Notes under the pieces: model-generated
What the model saw: the letters and a program-made list of their open reading frames with translations, nothing else
The model's database searches: none
Told to the model about the DNA's origin: nothing
Translations under genes and position numbers: made by a program
Part shown: positions 24,937 through 33,723 of the stretch, piece by piece
How positions within the stretch are numbered: position 1 is the first letter of the stretch
Layout: every line of letters starts with the position of its first letter
Source: Lachnospiraceae bacterium AM48-27BH
Lineage (GTDB): Bacteria > Bacillota > Clostridia > Lachnospirales > Lachnospiraceae
Assembly: GCA_003478355.1 (NCBI GenBank)
Contig: QUFC01000034.1
Location: 1 to 46,564 of the forward strand
DNA: 46,564 bases
Direction of reading: 5' to 3'

Positions 24937-26338
24937 GACAGGCGTTATCTATGGCATCAACGGCCCTATCGTCCACATCAAAGGCGATGTCGGTTTTGAG
25001 ATGCATGAAATGGTCTATGTCGGAAAAGACAATCTGGTTGGTGAGGTAATCGGTCTGGCCTCCGATGATACCATCATTGAAGTATATGAGGAAACCACCG
25101 GTATGAAACCTGGTGAGATCGTAACTGGTACCGGCGCTCCGGTATCCGTTACCCTGGCACCTGGTATTTTAAATAACATTTTCGACGGTATTGAGCGTCC
25201 ATTAAGCGAGATCGCAAAAGAAGGCGGCGCTTACATTGGCCGCGGTGTGAATGTAGATTCCCTGGATACCCAGAAATTATGGGAGACCCATATGACTGTA
25301 AAAGCAGGTGACCGCCTGTATCCGGGTTCTATTATCGCAGAGGTTCCGGAGACCCCGGCTATCACCCACAAGGTGATGCTTCCACCGGATTTAGAGGGCT
25401 ATGTCATCGATGTTGCTGCTGATGGCAGATACACCATCAACGACACTATTTTGACCTTACAGTTATTAGATGGAACCGAGAAAAAGCTTTCCATGACCCA
25501 GAAATGGCCGATCCGTGTACCGCGTCCAACAGCAAAGCGTTATCCGGCATCTGTTCCGCTGATCACCGGCCAGCGTATCATGGATACCATGTTCCCACTG
25601 GCCAAGGGTGGTACAGCAGCGATCCCAGGCGGTTTCGGTACCGGCAAGACCATGTCCCAGCACCAGATCGCAAAATGGTCTGACGCAGATGTGATCATCT
25701 ACATCGGCTGCGGCGAGCGTGGTAATGAGATGACCCAGGTTCTGGAGGAGTTCAGCGAACTGATCGACCCGAAATCCGGCAACCCTCTGATGGACCGTAC
25801 CACTCTGATCGCCAACACCTCCAACATGCCGGTTGCTGCCCGTGAGGCAAGTCTTTACTCTGGTCTGACTCTGGCTGAGTATTACCGGGATATGGGCTAC
25901 GATGTAGCCATCATGGCAGACTCCACTTCCCGTTGGGCAGAGGCTCTGCGAGAGCTTTCCGGACGTCTGGAAGAGATGCCGGCCGAGGAAGGTTTCCCGG
26001 CATATCTGGCTTCCCGTCTTTCCGCTTTCTATGAGAGAGCCGGAATGATGCAGAACTTAAATGGAACCGAAGGTTCTGTTACCATCATCGGAGCAGTTTC
26101 CCCACAGGGTGGTGATTTCTCCGAGCCTGTTACCCAGAACACCAAACGTTTCGTCCGCTGCTTCTGGGGACTGGATAAATCCTTAGCTTACGCAAGACAT
26201 TATCCTGCAATCCAGTGGCTGACCAGCTACTCCGAGTATTTAACAGACTTAGCACCATGGTACAATGACCATGTAAATCCCAAATTCGTGGACTACCGCA
26301 ACCGCTTAATGTACCTGTTAAACCAGGAAGCAGCTTAA
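24929..26338 (+). CDS. V/A-type ATPase catalytic subunit A, first 469 residues (split gene)
   Basis: Catalytic subunit of the ATPase head. Visible are the N-terminal beta barrel, the A-specific insertion, Walker [13 protein letters not shown] and [11 protein letters not shown], and the segment [18 protein letters not shown] at 24929 has AGGAGG nine bases upstream. The frame stops at 26336-26338, yet subunit A is normally about 590 residues. The missing C-terminal helical domain is encoded by the next frame, which starts on the same bases (TTAATG). Adding one T at 26335-26336 gives a single 588-residue protein. Confidence 0.93.
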   Translation: MAKTGVIYGINGPIVHIKGDVGFEMHEMVYVGKDNLVGEVIGLASDDTIIEVYEETTGMKPGEIVTGTGAPVSVTLAPGILNNIFDGIERPLSEIAKEGGAYIGRGVNVDSLDTQKLWETHMTVKAGDRLYPGSIIAEVPETPAITHKVMLPPDLEGYVIDVAADGRYTINDTILTLQLLDGTEKKLSMTQKWPIRVPRPTAKRYPASVPLITGQRIMDTMFPLAKGGTAAIPGGFGTGKTMSQHQIAKWSDADVIIYIGCGERGNEMTQVLEEFSELIDPKSGNPLMDRTTLIANTSNMPVAAREASLYSGLTLAEYYRDMGYDVAIMADSTSRWAEALRELSGRLEEMPAEEGFPAYLASRLSAFYERAGMMQNLNGTEGSVTIIGAVSPQGGDFSEPVTQNTKRFVRCFWGLDKSLAYARHYPAIQWLTSYSEYLTDLAPWYNDHVNPKFVDYRNRLMYLLNQEAA

Positions 26339-26694
26339 TGGAGATCGTAAAACTGATCGGCAGCGATGTTCTGCCTGACGACCAGAAACTGATCCTGGAG
26401 ATCGCCAAGGTTATCCGTGTCGGCTTCTTACAGCAGAACGCCTTCCACAAGGATGATACCTGTGTACCGATGACCAAGCAGTTCGCCATGATGGATGTGA
26501 TCCTGTACCTGTACAAGAAGTCCAAATCCCTGATTTCCATGGGTATGCCGATGTCTGTTCTGAAAGAGGATAAGATCTTCGATAAAGTCATCGCCATGAA
26601 ATACGACATCCCGAATGACAAGCCGGAACTGTTTGAGCAGTATAAAAAAGACATTGACGCATTCTATGAAGACGTCATTGAAAGAAACGCATAA
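26338..26694 (+). CDS. V/A-type ATPase subunit A, C-terminal domain (split gene)
   Basis: 118 residues that correspond to the C-terminal helical domain of subunit A ([33 protein letters not shown]), not to a separate family. It begins at an ATG overlapping the stop of the first part. As written it could be translated by stop-start coupling, giving a two-piece catalytic subunit, but I see no ribosome binding site just upstream. With other one-base losses in this operon, a missing T is the simpler explanation. Confidence 0.88.
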   Translation: MEIVKLIGSDVLPDDQKLILEIAKVIRVGFLQQNAFHKDDTCVPMTKQFAMMDVILYLYKKSKSLISMGMPMSVLKEDKIFDKVIAMKYDIPNDKPELFEQYKKDIDAFYEDVIERNA

Positions 26695-26708
26695 GAAGGA
26701 GGTTCCAA

Positions 26709-28105
26709 ATGGCAGTTGAATATTTAGGTTTAAGTGCAATCAACGGACCTCTGGTGGTCCTGGAAGGTGTCCGCGGCGCCAGCTACGATGAGATCGTGGA
26801 AATGACCGTGGGCGGCAATGAAAAGAAGCTTGGACGTATTGTTGAGGTTTACGAGGACAAAGCCATCATCCAGGTATTTGAAGGTACAGAAGGAATGGCT
26901 CTCCGGAACACACACACACGTCTGACCGGACATCCTATGGAGTTAGCCGTATCGGAGGATATGCTTGGCCGTACCTTCAACGGTATCGGCGTTCCGATCG
27001 ATGGTCTGGGCGACATCCGTTCCGATATCAAATTAGACGTAAACGGCAAACCATTAAACCCGGTAAGCCGTGAGTACCCACGTAACTATATCCGTACCGG
27101 TATTTCTGCTATCGACTGTCTGACCACCCTGATCCGTGGCCAGAAGCTGCCGATCTTCTCCGGCAACGGTCTTCCACATGACCAGCTGGCTGCACAGATC
27201 GTACAGCAGGCTTCTCTGGGAGAGGATTCTGACGAGGAATTCGCTATCGTATTCGCCGCTATGGGTGTCAAATACGATGTGGCTGATTTCTTCCGCCGCA
27301 CCTTTGAAGAGAGCGGTGTTTCCTCCCACGTAGCCATGTTCATCAATCTGGCAAATGACCCGGTGGTTGAGCGTCTGATCACACCAAAGGTAGCCCTGAC
27401 ACTGGCAGAGTACCTGGCATTTGAGAAGGGCATGCACATCCTGGTTATTTTAACCGATATGACTTCCTTCGCGGAGGCTATGCGTGAGGTTTCCTCCTCC
27501 AAAGGAGAGATCCCATCCCGTAAAGGTTACCCGGGATACTTATACAGTGAACTGGCAACTATTTATGAGCGCGCCGGTATCGTAAAAGGCGGCAAAGGTT
27601 CTGTGACCCAGATCCCGATCTTAACCATGCCAAACGACGATATCACCCACCCGATTCCTGACTTAACCGGTTACATCACCGAGGGTCAGATCGTTCTGGA
27701 CCGTAACTTAAACGGCCAGTCCGTTTACCCGCCAATCAGCGTCCTTCCTTCTCTGTCCCGTCTGATGAAGGATGGTATCGGTGAAGGCTACACCAGAAAA
27801 GACCATCAGGATGTTGCCAACCAGCTGTTCTCCTGCTACGCCAAAGTAGGTGACGCAAGAGCGCTGGCATCCGTTATCGGTGAAGACGAGTTATCCCCGA
27901 TCGATAAGAAATACCTGGCATTCGGTAAAGCATTTGAGAGCCGCTTCATCGGACAGGGTCCGACCGAGAACCGTACCATCTTAGAGACTCTGGATATCGG
28001 CTGGGAGCTTCTCGCATGCTGCCAAGAGAAGAGTTAGACCGTATCGATACCAAGATCCTGGATCAGTATTATAAACCTGCGGACACGGGTGCTGACAAAG
28101 AATAG
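26709..28105 (+). CDS. V/A-type ATPase subunit B (frameshifted near its end)
   Basis: Non-catalytic nucleotide-binding subunit of the head, alternating with A. The start ([25 protein letters not shown]) and the segments [32 protein letters not shown] and [19 protein letters not shown] are typical. AAGGAGG precedes ATG at 26709. The frame as written ends at 28037 in CCQEKS. Adding one C at 28011-28013 gives the family-like end [22 protein letters not shown] and a stop at 28103-28105, for 465 residues. Confidence 0.93.
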
Positions 28106-28116
28106 GAGGGTTTTTC

Positions 28117-28740
28117 ATGAATCCGAATACATTCCCTACAAAGGGTAACCTGATTCTGGCCAAGAACTCTCTGGCCCTGGCAAAGCAGGGCTATGTGCTG
28201 ATGGACAAAAAGCGGAACATCCTGATCCGGGAGCTGATGGATCTGATCGACCAGGCGAGGGATATCCAGTCGGAGATCGACTCCACCTTCCGCGAGGCTT
28301 ACGAGTCCCTCCAGAAGGCCAACATCGAGCTGGGCATCAACTACGTCCAGGAGATCAGCTCTTCCATTCCGATTGAAAATGGAATCCGCATCAAAGCCCG
28401 CAGTATCATGGGAACCGAGATTCCCCTGGTACAGCACGAGGAGGCCCCCATCAACCCGACCTATGCTTACTACAACACAAGGGAGTCCTTAGATGACGCC
28501 AGAGTAAAATTCGACAAAGTAAAGGAACTGACTATCAAGTTATCCATGGTGGAAAATTCCGCTTACCGTCTGGCCAACAATATTAAGAAAACACAGAAAC
28601 GTGCAAACGCATTGAAAAACATCACCATCCCGACCTATGAGACATTGACGAAAGATATCACCAATGCTCTGGAGGAGAAGGAGCGTGAGGAGTTTACACG
28701 GTTGAAGGTGATCAAAAGACAGAAAGAGAAGCGTGCGTAA
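28117..28740 (+). CDS. V/A-type ATPase subunit D
   Basis: A 207-residue coiled-coil protein forming the central rotor shaft. The N-terminal NPNTFPTKGNLILAKNSLALAKQGY and the C-terminal ANALKNITIPTYE are family hallmarks. TAGGAGG overlaps the restored subunit B stop and precedes ATG at 28117. It is the last gene of the operon, and its stop lies in the loop of the terminator hairpin at 28725. Normal length. Confidence 0.95.
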   Translation: MNPNTFPTKGNLILAKNSLALAKQGYVLMDKKRNILIRELMDLIDQARDIQSEIDSTFREAYESLQKANIELGINYVQEISSSIPIENGIRIKARSIMGTEIPLVQHEEAPINPTYAYYNTRESLDDARVKFDKVKELTIKLSMVENSAYRLANNIKKTQKRANALKNITIPTYETLTKDITNALEEKEREEFTRLKVIKRQKEKRA

Positions 28741-28757
28741 GCGCTTCTCTTTTTTTG
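28725..28757 (+). terminator. Rho-independent terminator of the V-ATPase operon
   Basis: AGAGAAGCG / CGCTTCTCT, a perfect 9-bp stem whose loop contains the subunit D stop codon, followed by TTTTTTG. Confidence 0.88.
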
Positions 28758-28806
28758 TGCCCACCTGTTTCACCTCTGGACATCCCTTCGTATTTTTACT
28801 ATAATA

Positions 28807-28939
28807 GTAACGATTCAGTACCTTCATAGTTACGAGCAAAAATCCATTCCAGATCAGCTTCGCTGATGGGATTTTTACTTTCTAGCCTATGTGTTCTTAC
28901 GGTCAGCGCAGCATGTGCGCAGACCTACTGAATAGTTAC
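28807..28939. mobile_element. MITE-like non-coding insertion element
   Basis: A 133-bp element with inverted ends GTAACGATTCAGTA (left, 28807-28820) and its near-complement TACTGAATAGTTAC (right, 28926-28939; 13 of 14 match). A direct repeat CTATAATA flanks it exactly (28799-28806 and 28940-28947), consistent with an 8-bp target-site duplication. Inside is a hairpin AAAAATCC ... GGATTTTT with a core GATCAGC-TTC-GCTGAT. There is no coding capacity, so it must have been moved in trans. The host transposase is not identified. Confidence 0.75.
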
Positions 28940-29001
28940 CTATAATACAGCTATTATGGGATTTGTTTCCCTAAATCTGAAGATAAGAATCGAGGCAGCC
29001 T

Positions 29002-29761
29002 ATGAAAAACAACAAATACCTTTCCTATGCCCTTGGAATCCTCTTCTCCTTCTGCCTGATCGTGACCCTTCTGATCACATCTGTGGAGGCGGTGACTTAC
29101 TGGACTCCGGGCTATTATGAGCGGGAATACTCGAAATACAACGTAACGGAAGATGTTCATATGGAAATGGACGACTTATTAGATGTGACGAAGGAAATGA
29201 TGGCGTACCTGCGGGGCAACCGGGAAGACTTACACGTTCCGACCATCGTGGATGGACAGCCCAGGGAATTTTTCAATGACCGGGAGATCGCCCATATGGA
29301 GGACGTCAGAGGTTTGTTTGTTGGGGCGTTGGTGCTGCGGCGGATCTGCATCGTCACGGCTTTTGTCTGCGTGGCCCTTCTGTGGCTTCTGAAGGCAGAT
29401 ATCGCTCTGGTAGTTCCACGGTCTGTCTGCTGGGGAACCGGACTGTTTTTTGCTATTATCTGTGTGCTGGGACTTGTGATATCCACAGACTTCACGAAAT
29501 ATTTCGTGATCTTCCACCATATTTTCTTCAACAATGACTTATGGCTGTTAGATCCTGCAACGGATCTGTTGACTGTTAGATCCTGCAACGGATCTGTTGA
29601 TCAATATTGTTCCGGAGCCATTTTTTGTGGATACGGCTTCTTATATTGCTCTGGTGTTCGGCATCAGCGTGGCGGTCATCTTCGGAGTATCACGCTGGTG
29701 GCTGCGCCGGGAGAAGCGCCAGAGAAAGCAGGCGGATGGCTCCCGTCCGGCAAACGCATAG
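29002..29761 (+). CDS. TIGR01906-like integral membrane protein, disrupted by a 28-bp duplication
   Basis: Four predicted membrane helices with a conserved external segment (ALGILFSFCLIVTLLITSVE at the start, then EDVRGLFVGALVLRR, then FHHIFFNNDLWLLDPATDLL). This fits the TIGR01906-type membrane protein family of Firmicutes, whose function is unknown. An exact 28-bp tandem duplication (29545-29600) shifts the frame after WLLDPATDLL. Removing one copy restores INIVPEPFFVDTASYIALVFG and a stop at 29759-29761, for 243 residues. ATG at 29002 has only a weak binding site (GAGGCAGCCT). Confidence 0.8.
29545..29600. repeat. Exact 28-bp tandem duplication inside the TIGR01906-like gene
   Basis: Two identical abutting 28-bp units, 29545-29572 and 29573-29600, each starting CTGTTAGATCC and ending GATCTGTTGA. 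Because 28 is not a multiple of three, two copies break the frame and one copy restores it. Confidence 0.95.
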
Positions 29762-29812
29762 GATTTCGGTCTTTTGCCTGCAAAATCATTTTTATGATAA
29801 CGGAGATTTTTG

Positions 29813-31438
29813 ATGAAACGAATTTTTCACTTTTTATTATGTCTGACATTGGTATTTTCCCTGATCACACCGTTTCATGCTTACGCAGAGGCCACCTGGC
29901 CGGATTACGTGCCGATCCAGGCGGAAGGCGGCATCGTAATGGACGCCGACACGGGAACAGTCCTTTACGGAAAGAACATCCACACTGCCTACTACCCGGC
30001 CAGTATCACGAAGATCATGACAGCCCTGGTGGTGATTGAAAACTGCTCTCTGGATGAAATGGTGACCTTTTCCCACAACGCCGTCTACAATGTGGAGGCG
30101 GGAAGCAGCAGCGCCGGACTGGATGAGGGCGACGTATTGAGCGTCCGGGACTGCCTGTATGCCCTTTTACTGAAATCCGCCAATGAATCCGCCAATGCCC
30201 TGGCAGAGCATGTAGCCGGTTCCACGGAAGCATTTGCGGAAATGATGAACGCCAAAGCGGCATCCCTCGGCTGCCAGGATTCCCATTTTGCCAATCCAAG
30301 CGGCTTAAATAACCCGGATCACTATGTTTCCGCCTATGATATGGCGTTAATTGGACGGGCTGCCTTAAACAATCCGACCTTTCTGGAGATCGACTCCACC
30401 TTATACTACGATCTGCCTGTGACCAAGCGCAATCCCGAGGGCGGACGCATCTATCCGGGACACAAGATGTTAAAGAAAAATATGCCGGAATATTATGAAG
30501 GCTGTATCGGCGGTAAGACCGGTTACACGTCCCTGGCTGGCAATACCCTTGTAACCTTTGCCCGCAGAAATGGCATGACCCTGGTATCTGTGGTCTTAAA
30601 CGGCCACCAGACCCAGTACACCGACACCAAAGCCCTGTTAGACTTTGGTTTCCAGAATTTCCAGACAGTCTCCGCAGGAGACTACGACACCACTTACCAG
30701 TCCGTAACCAATGACATGACCATCGCCGGACTGACTACTTCGGAATTAGCAGGCTTAATGATCGATCCTGACAGTAAGGTAACGATCCCGAAAGCCTCCG
30801 ATTTCTCCTCTGTCACCTCCCAGATCTCCTACGATCTCCCGGCCGACGCCCCCCAGGGCGCCATTGCTCAGATCTCGTACCAGTGGGGCCAGAGAAAGAT
30901 CGGAACTGCTTATTTAAAGCTGTCCCTCTCCCCGCAGGCAGAGGATACTGCTGATGCAGGCAGCTCAGATATGGCCTCTGGCGCTCCAGGATCGGTTTTG
31001 AGCGGCGAAAATGGTTCGAATGAGGATTCTTCCACAATTGACACACAGTCCATTACAAGGGATTCTGGTGCTTTAGGAAGCAATTCCACCAACACCACCT
31101 CTGATAGTACCTCCCAGACACTCCCAGAGGTCACTCTTCCGGACAAGACCCGTGATGATTCCTCTCCTCTTGCCACCTTCCACGTTCCATCCATCGTATG
31201 GATCGTCCTGGCAGTTCTTTTCGTCGGCGGAGCTATCGCTGCCATCGCAGTCGTTCTCCACGCCAGACATGAACAGAAGGAGGAAGAAGAACGCATTCTC
31301 CGCAAGCAGAAACGCCTGGCGCGGCTGGAGGCCAGTGGAATCAGTCAGGAAGAGTTTAATCTGATGCTGGAGAGGAAACGGTCGTCTTATACTACGACGA
31401 AGAAGGGGAAACGGACGTTATCACGGAAAAGAAAATAG
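29813..31438 (+). CDS. D-alanyl-D-alanine carboxypeptidase (DacA/PBP5-like)
   Basis: A 541-residue exported penicillin-binding protein that trims the terminal D-Ala from peptidoglycan stems. Signal peptide ending near AYA-EA; catalytic SITK near residue 64, SAN near 125 and KTG near 225. After a second beta-rich domain comes a Ser/Thr/Asp-rich spacer (about 385-460), a C-terminal membrane helix (SIVWIVLAVLFVGGAIAAIAV) and a very basic tail. The helix replaces the amphipathic anchor of classical PBP5. ATG at 29813 follows CGGAG at eight bases; the TTG just before it is not needed. It may share a transcript with the disrupted upstream membrane protein. Confidence 0.93.
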   Translation: MKRIFHFLLCLTLVFSLITPFHAYAEATWPDYVPIQAEGGIVMDADTGTVLYGKNIHTAYYPASITKIMTALVVIENCSLDEMVTFSHNAVYNVEAGSSSAGLDEGDVLSVRDCLYALLLKSANESANALAEHVAGSTEAFAEMMNAKAASLGCQDSHFANPSGLNNPDHYVSAYDMALIGRAALNNPTFLEIDSTLYYDLPVTKRNPEGGRIYPGHKMLKKNMPEYYEGCIGGKTGYTSLAGNTLVTFARRNGMTLVSVVLNGHQTQYTDTKALLDFGFQNFQTVSAGDYDTTYQSVTNDMTIAGLTTSELAGLMIDPDSKVTIPKASDFSSVTSQISYDLPADAPQGAIAQISYQWGQRKIGTAYLKLSLSPQAEDTADAGSSDMASGAPGSVLSGENGSNEDSSTIDTQSITRDSGALGSNSTNTTSDSTSQTLPEVTLPDKTRDDSSPLATFHVPSIVWIVLAVLFVGGAIAAIAVVLHARHEQKEEEERILRKQKRLARLEASGISQEEFNLMLERKRSSYTTTKKGKRTLSRKRK

Positions 31439-31471
31439 TATTGAATGTTGAATCAACTTGGTAAATAGCCC

Positions 31472-31610
31472 GGAGGCAGGCGGAAATGATTCACACCGGA
31501 CGCGCTCGCGCTCAGAGACGCAAGTAGCCGTACTAAGGGTGCAAAATACGCACCCTAAGGACGGACATGCGTCTATGGTCCGGCTTAGAATTCATTTTCC
31601 GCCTGCCTCC
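31472..31610. repeat. Large palindromic multi-stem element between convergent genes
   Basis: Outer arms GGAGGCAGGCGGAAATGA (31472-31489) and the matching arm ending at 31610 enclose nested stems: CCGGAC/GTCCGG (31496-31501, 31578-31583), AGACGCA/TGCGTCT (31516-31522, 31568-31574) and an apical AGGGTGC/GCACCCT (31536-31542, 31550-31556). No open frame. It is either a repetitive palindromic element or a structured RNA; I saw no second copy in the window. Confidence 0.6.
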
Positions 31611-31659
31611 TATGTTTCTAGCCGTTCCACATTTTATTACAATTAAAGCTAAAATATAA

Positions 31660-31701
31660 AAAAATAACCGCCCCAGCCTCCGAAACTGAACGGTTATTTT
31701 T
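31660..31701. terminator. Bidirectional terminator between convergent genes
   Basis: AAAAATAACCG (31660-31670) and CGGTTATTTTT (31691-31701) form a perfect 11-bp stem with A- and T-tracts on both sides. It serves the carboxypeptidase on the plus strand and the metalloprotease on the minus strand. Confidence 0.7.
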
Positions 31702-31793
31702 ATATATCATATGTGGACTAACCGTCTATCGGTAGCACCTTTTCTATGATTATAATACCATGCCTAAAAAATGTCAAAAACTTTCTATTCACT

Positions 31794-32648
31794 TCATAAT
31801 ATCTCTACAAAAGAATTTAAATATTTTCTTACTTCATGGATTCTATATTGAATAATCTGGTCAAACTCATCATACTGGAGAAGGTAACGGACAAAAACTG
31901 TTCCGAGATAATAACCTGTATCGCCATATCCATAAAAGCGCACCCAATCACCAAAGTATCTTTGGTTTTCGTGAGTCATTGTTTTCAGATCATTTACAAA
32001 TGAATGTTTGATGAGTTTTATATTTTGTCTGCACCAATTTTTCCATTCACAATTACCTTGATGAAAATATTCTGGATCTCCCATGAACTTTTGTTCAAAA
32101 ACCATTGCGACACCTTCTGTAAAAAGCTGCCATAGAAATTGATCAGCCACAGAATCCGTCTGCAAATCCATTACTCCGTATTGAGCCTGATAAACATGCC
32201 CCAGTTCATGAATTATCAGCCCTGTCATAGAATTTATATCACACCAGTTTAATTCCATGATCTTTTCGATTCCAAGAAGAATCACTCTTCTGCCATGAAT
32301 CATCGTGACCCGTCCTGCTGCATTACACAGACCAAGATAAAGAATCACATCCACATCTATATCTCTATGGAATATCCCAATTATTTTTGCATCCAACTGT
32401 TCCGTGACTTTGCTAAATGATGCTAGAACCTGTTCCCGTTTTTCCTCATCACATATCATAGCATTCAATATAGGTAAATAATCATTTTCCCACGAAAATC
32501 CAGCATTTATACATTTTCGCATCCCATCCAGGCATAATTCTTTTACACCAGGTACTGCTTTATCAATATAATGTTCCCATTTCCGCAAATCAAATTGGCC
32601 TGCTGCAAAAATATCCAATGATTCTTTCGAGGTATCAATTACCTTCAT
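31794..32648 (-). CDS. Putative zinc metalloprotease (HExxH, DUF2268-like)
   Basis: 284 residues, soluble. The zinc-binding motif HELGHVYQ near residue 148 (HExxH) and the downstream FTEGVAM near residue 178 fit gluzincin-type predicted Zn proteases such as the DUF2268 group. It has no signal peptide, so it probably acts in the cytoplasm. Its ATG at 32648 overlaps the stop of the upstream exonuclease gene as ATGA, so the two are translationally coupled. The coding DNA is clearly AT-richer than that of the exonuclease. The substrate is unknown. Confidence 0.72.
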   Translation of the reverse strand: MKVIDTSKESLDIFAAGQFDLRKWEHYIDKAVPGVKELCLDGMRKCINAGFSWENDYLPILNAMICDEEKREQVLASFSKVTEQLDAKIIGIFHRDIDVDVILYLGLCNAAGRVTMIHGRRVILLGIEKIMELNWCDINSMTGLIIHELGHVYQAQYGVMDLQTDSVADQFLWQLFTEGVAMVFEQKFMGDPEYFHQGNCEWKNWCRQNIKLIKHSFVNDLKTMTHENQRYFGDWVRFYGYGDTGYYLGTVFVRYLLQYDEFDQIIQYRIHEVRKYLNSFVEIL

Positions 32649-33610
32649 CGATGCACCTTCCGAATCCGGTTCTCCCGTCTCTTCTCCCTCTGCTCTTCTT
32701 TCTTCTTAAACACATCCTGGGCTGCATTTTCATCGACCAGCTTCATGGTTTTTACACCGTATAGCCGACCATCTTCTGTCTTTTTTATGCGGATCTTTCC
32801 TCTCACAAATCCATGCTCCGGACACACGGCCAGACAAAAGTACTGTTTCTGATTGACGGAAAACCACTGCATTTTCTTCCGCAGCATCCGGTGGCATTTC
32901 TGACAGATCATATCTGTCACCACTTTATCCGCCAGGATCTCTTCTTTCGTCTCAAAGCCTCTGGACACATATTTTGCATAGGTCGGGAACTCCAGATAGA
33001 TCTCTTCAGCCCGTCTTCCTGGGATCCAGTAATAGTCGATGGAAAGGTATTTCCCCCAGGTCTCCAGATCGATCTCCTGCATCACTTTTCCCGTATAATA
33101 CGCGTCATCAAGCGCCCGGTGAAATGGTCGTTCTTCTAACAACTCTAACTCTTCTACCGCCCGGTCTAAGGACACCCGTTCCTTTCCATTTCCCTTCTGA
33201 AGCGCATATAATTTCTGGATATCCAGATAATAAAGCGGTCGTTCAAATGGGATCTCCACCTGGTAATACTCCATATTCCGCTGCAGCTCCGTCAGGTCCA
33301 TAGCACCCCAGGTGCAGAAACGGCAGTCTGGACCGCACCATTCTAAAAATTCTTTTATGACCTCCGGGAATAATCTTCCCTCCCGCTTCAATGTCTCCAT
33401 GTCCATATGGGTCACTTCCAGGATCTTGCGGTGCAGCTCCACATAAACCTGCGGCGTGATCAGCCCGTGAAACTCTGACACCATATTCCGTCTTTCATCC
33501 AGCTTTACCGCGCCGATCTCAATAATTTCAAATGGAAAATGCTCTATGGAATGCTCTTTTCCCTCAATACTCTGGTTCCACTCCAGATCAAATACAATAT
33601 AATTCTTCAT
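32645..33610 (-). CDS. DEDDh 3'-5' exonuclease (KapD-like) with C-terminal zinc ribbon
   Basis: A 321-residue protein of the RNase T/DnaQ exonuclease family. Exo motifs: VFDLEWNQ near residue 8 (Asp, Glu), WGAMDL near 100 (Asp) and HRALDDAYYT near 160 (His, Asp). A C-terminal extension has a probable zinc ribbon (CQKCHRML and CPEHG) and a basic tail. The usual substrate is the 3' end of RNA or DNA. It is coupled to the downstream metalloprotease by ATGA, an uncommon pairing. Start ATG at 33610, since the opening NYIVFDLEWNQ is the normal family start. Confidence 0.85.
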   Translation of the reverse strand: MKNYIVFDLEWNQSIEGKEHSIEHFPFEIIEIGAVKLDERRNMVSEFHGLITPQVYVELHRKILEVTHMDMETLKREGRLFPEVIKEFLEWCGPDCRFCTWGAMDLTELQRNMEYYQVEIPFERPLYYLDIQKLYALQKGNGKERVSLDRAVEELELLEERPFHRALDDAYYTGKVMQEIDLETWGKYLSIDYYWIPGRRAEEIYLEFPTYAKYVSRGFETKEEILADKVVTDMICQKCHRMLRKKMQWFSVNQKQYFCLAVCPEHGFVRGKIRIKKTEDGRLYGVKTMKLVDENAAQDVFKKKEEQREKRRENRIRKVHR

Positions 33611-33665
33611 AATGGGGACATTATAGCATAGAAGAATGGTCTTTGACTAGAGGTAATCCAACAAC

Positions 33666-33701
33666 AAAAAACCCCCGGCAGTTTGTAAAAACCGTCGGGG
33701 G
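33666..33701 (-). terminator. Rho-independent terminator of the kinase-like gene
   Basis: Read on the minus strand, CCCCCGACGG ... CTGCCGGGGG forms a GC-rich stem (33672-33701) followed by TTTTTTGTTG. It lies just after the stop at 33724. Confidence 0.85.
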
Positions 33702-33723
33702 AAATATATCATTTCACTACTGT

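Noticed and set aside
26330..26345. Reading 26338-26694 as a separate ATPase subunit
   Set aside because: Its sequence is the C-terminal domain of subunit A, and the combined length is exactly that of the family.
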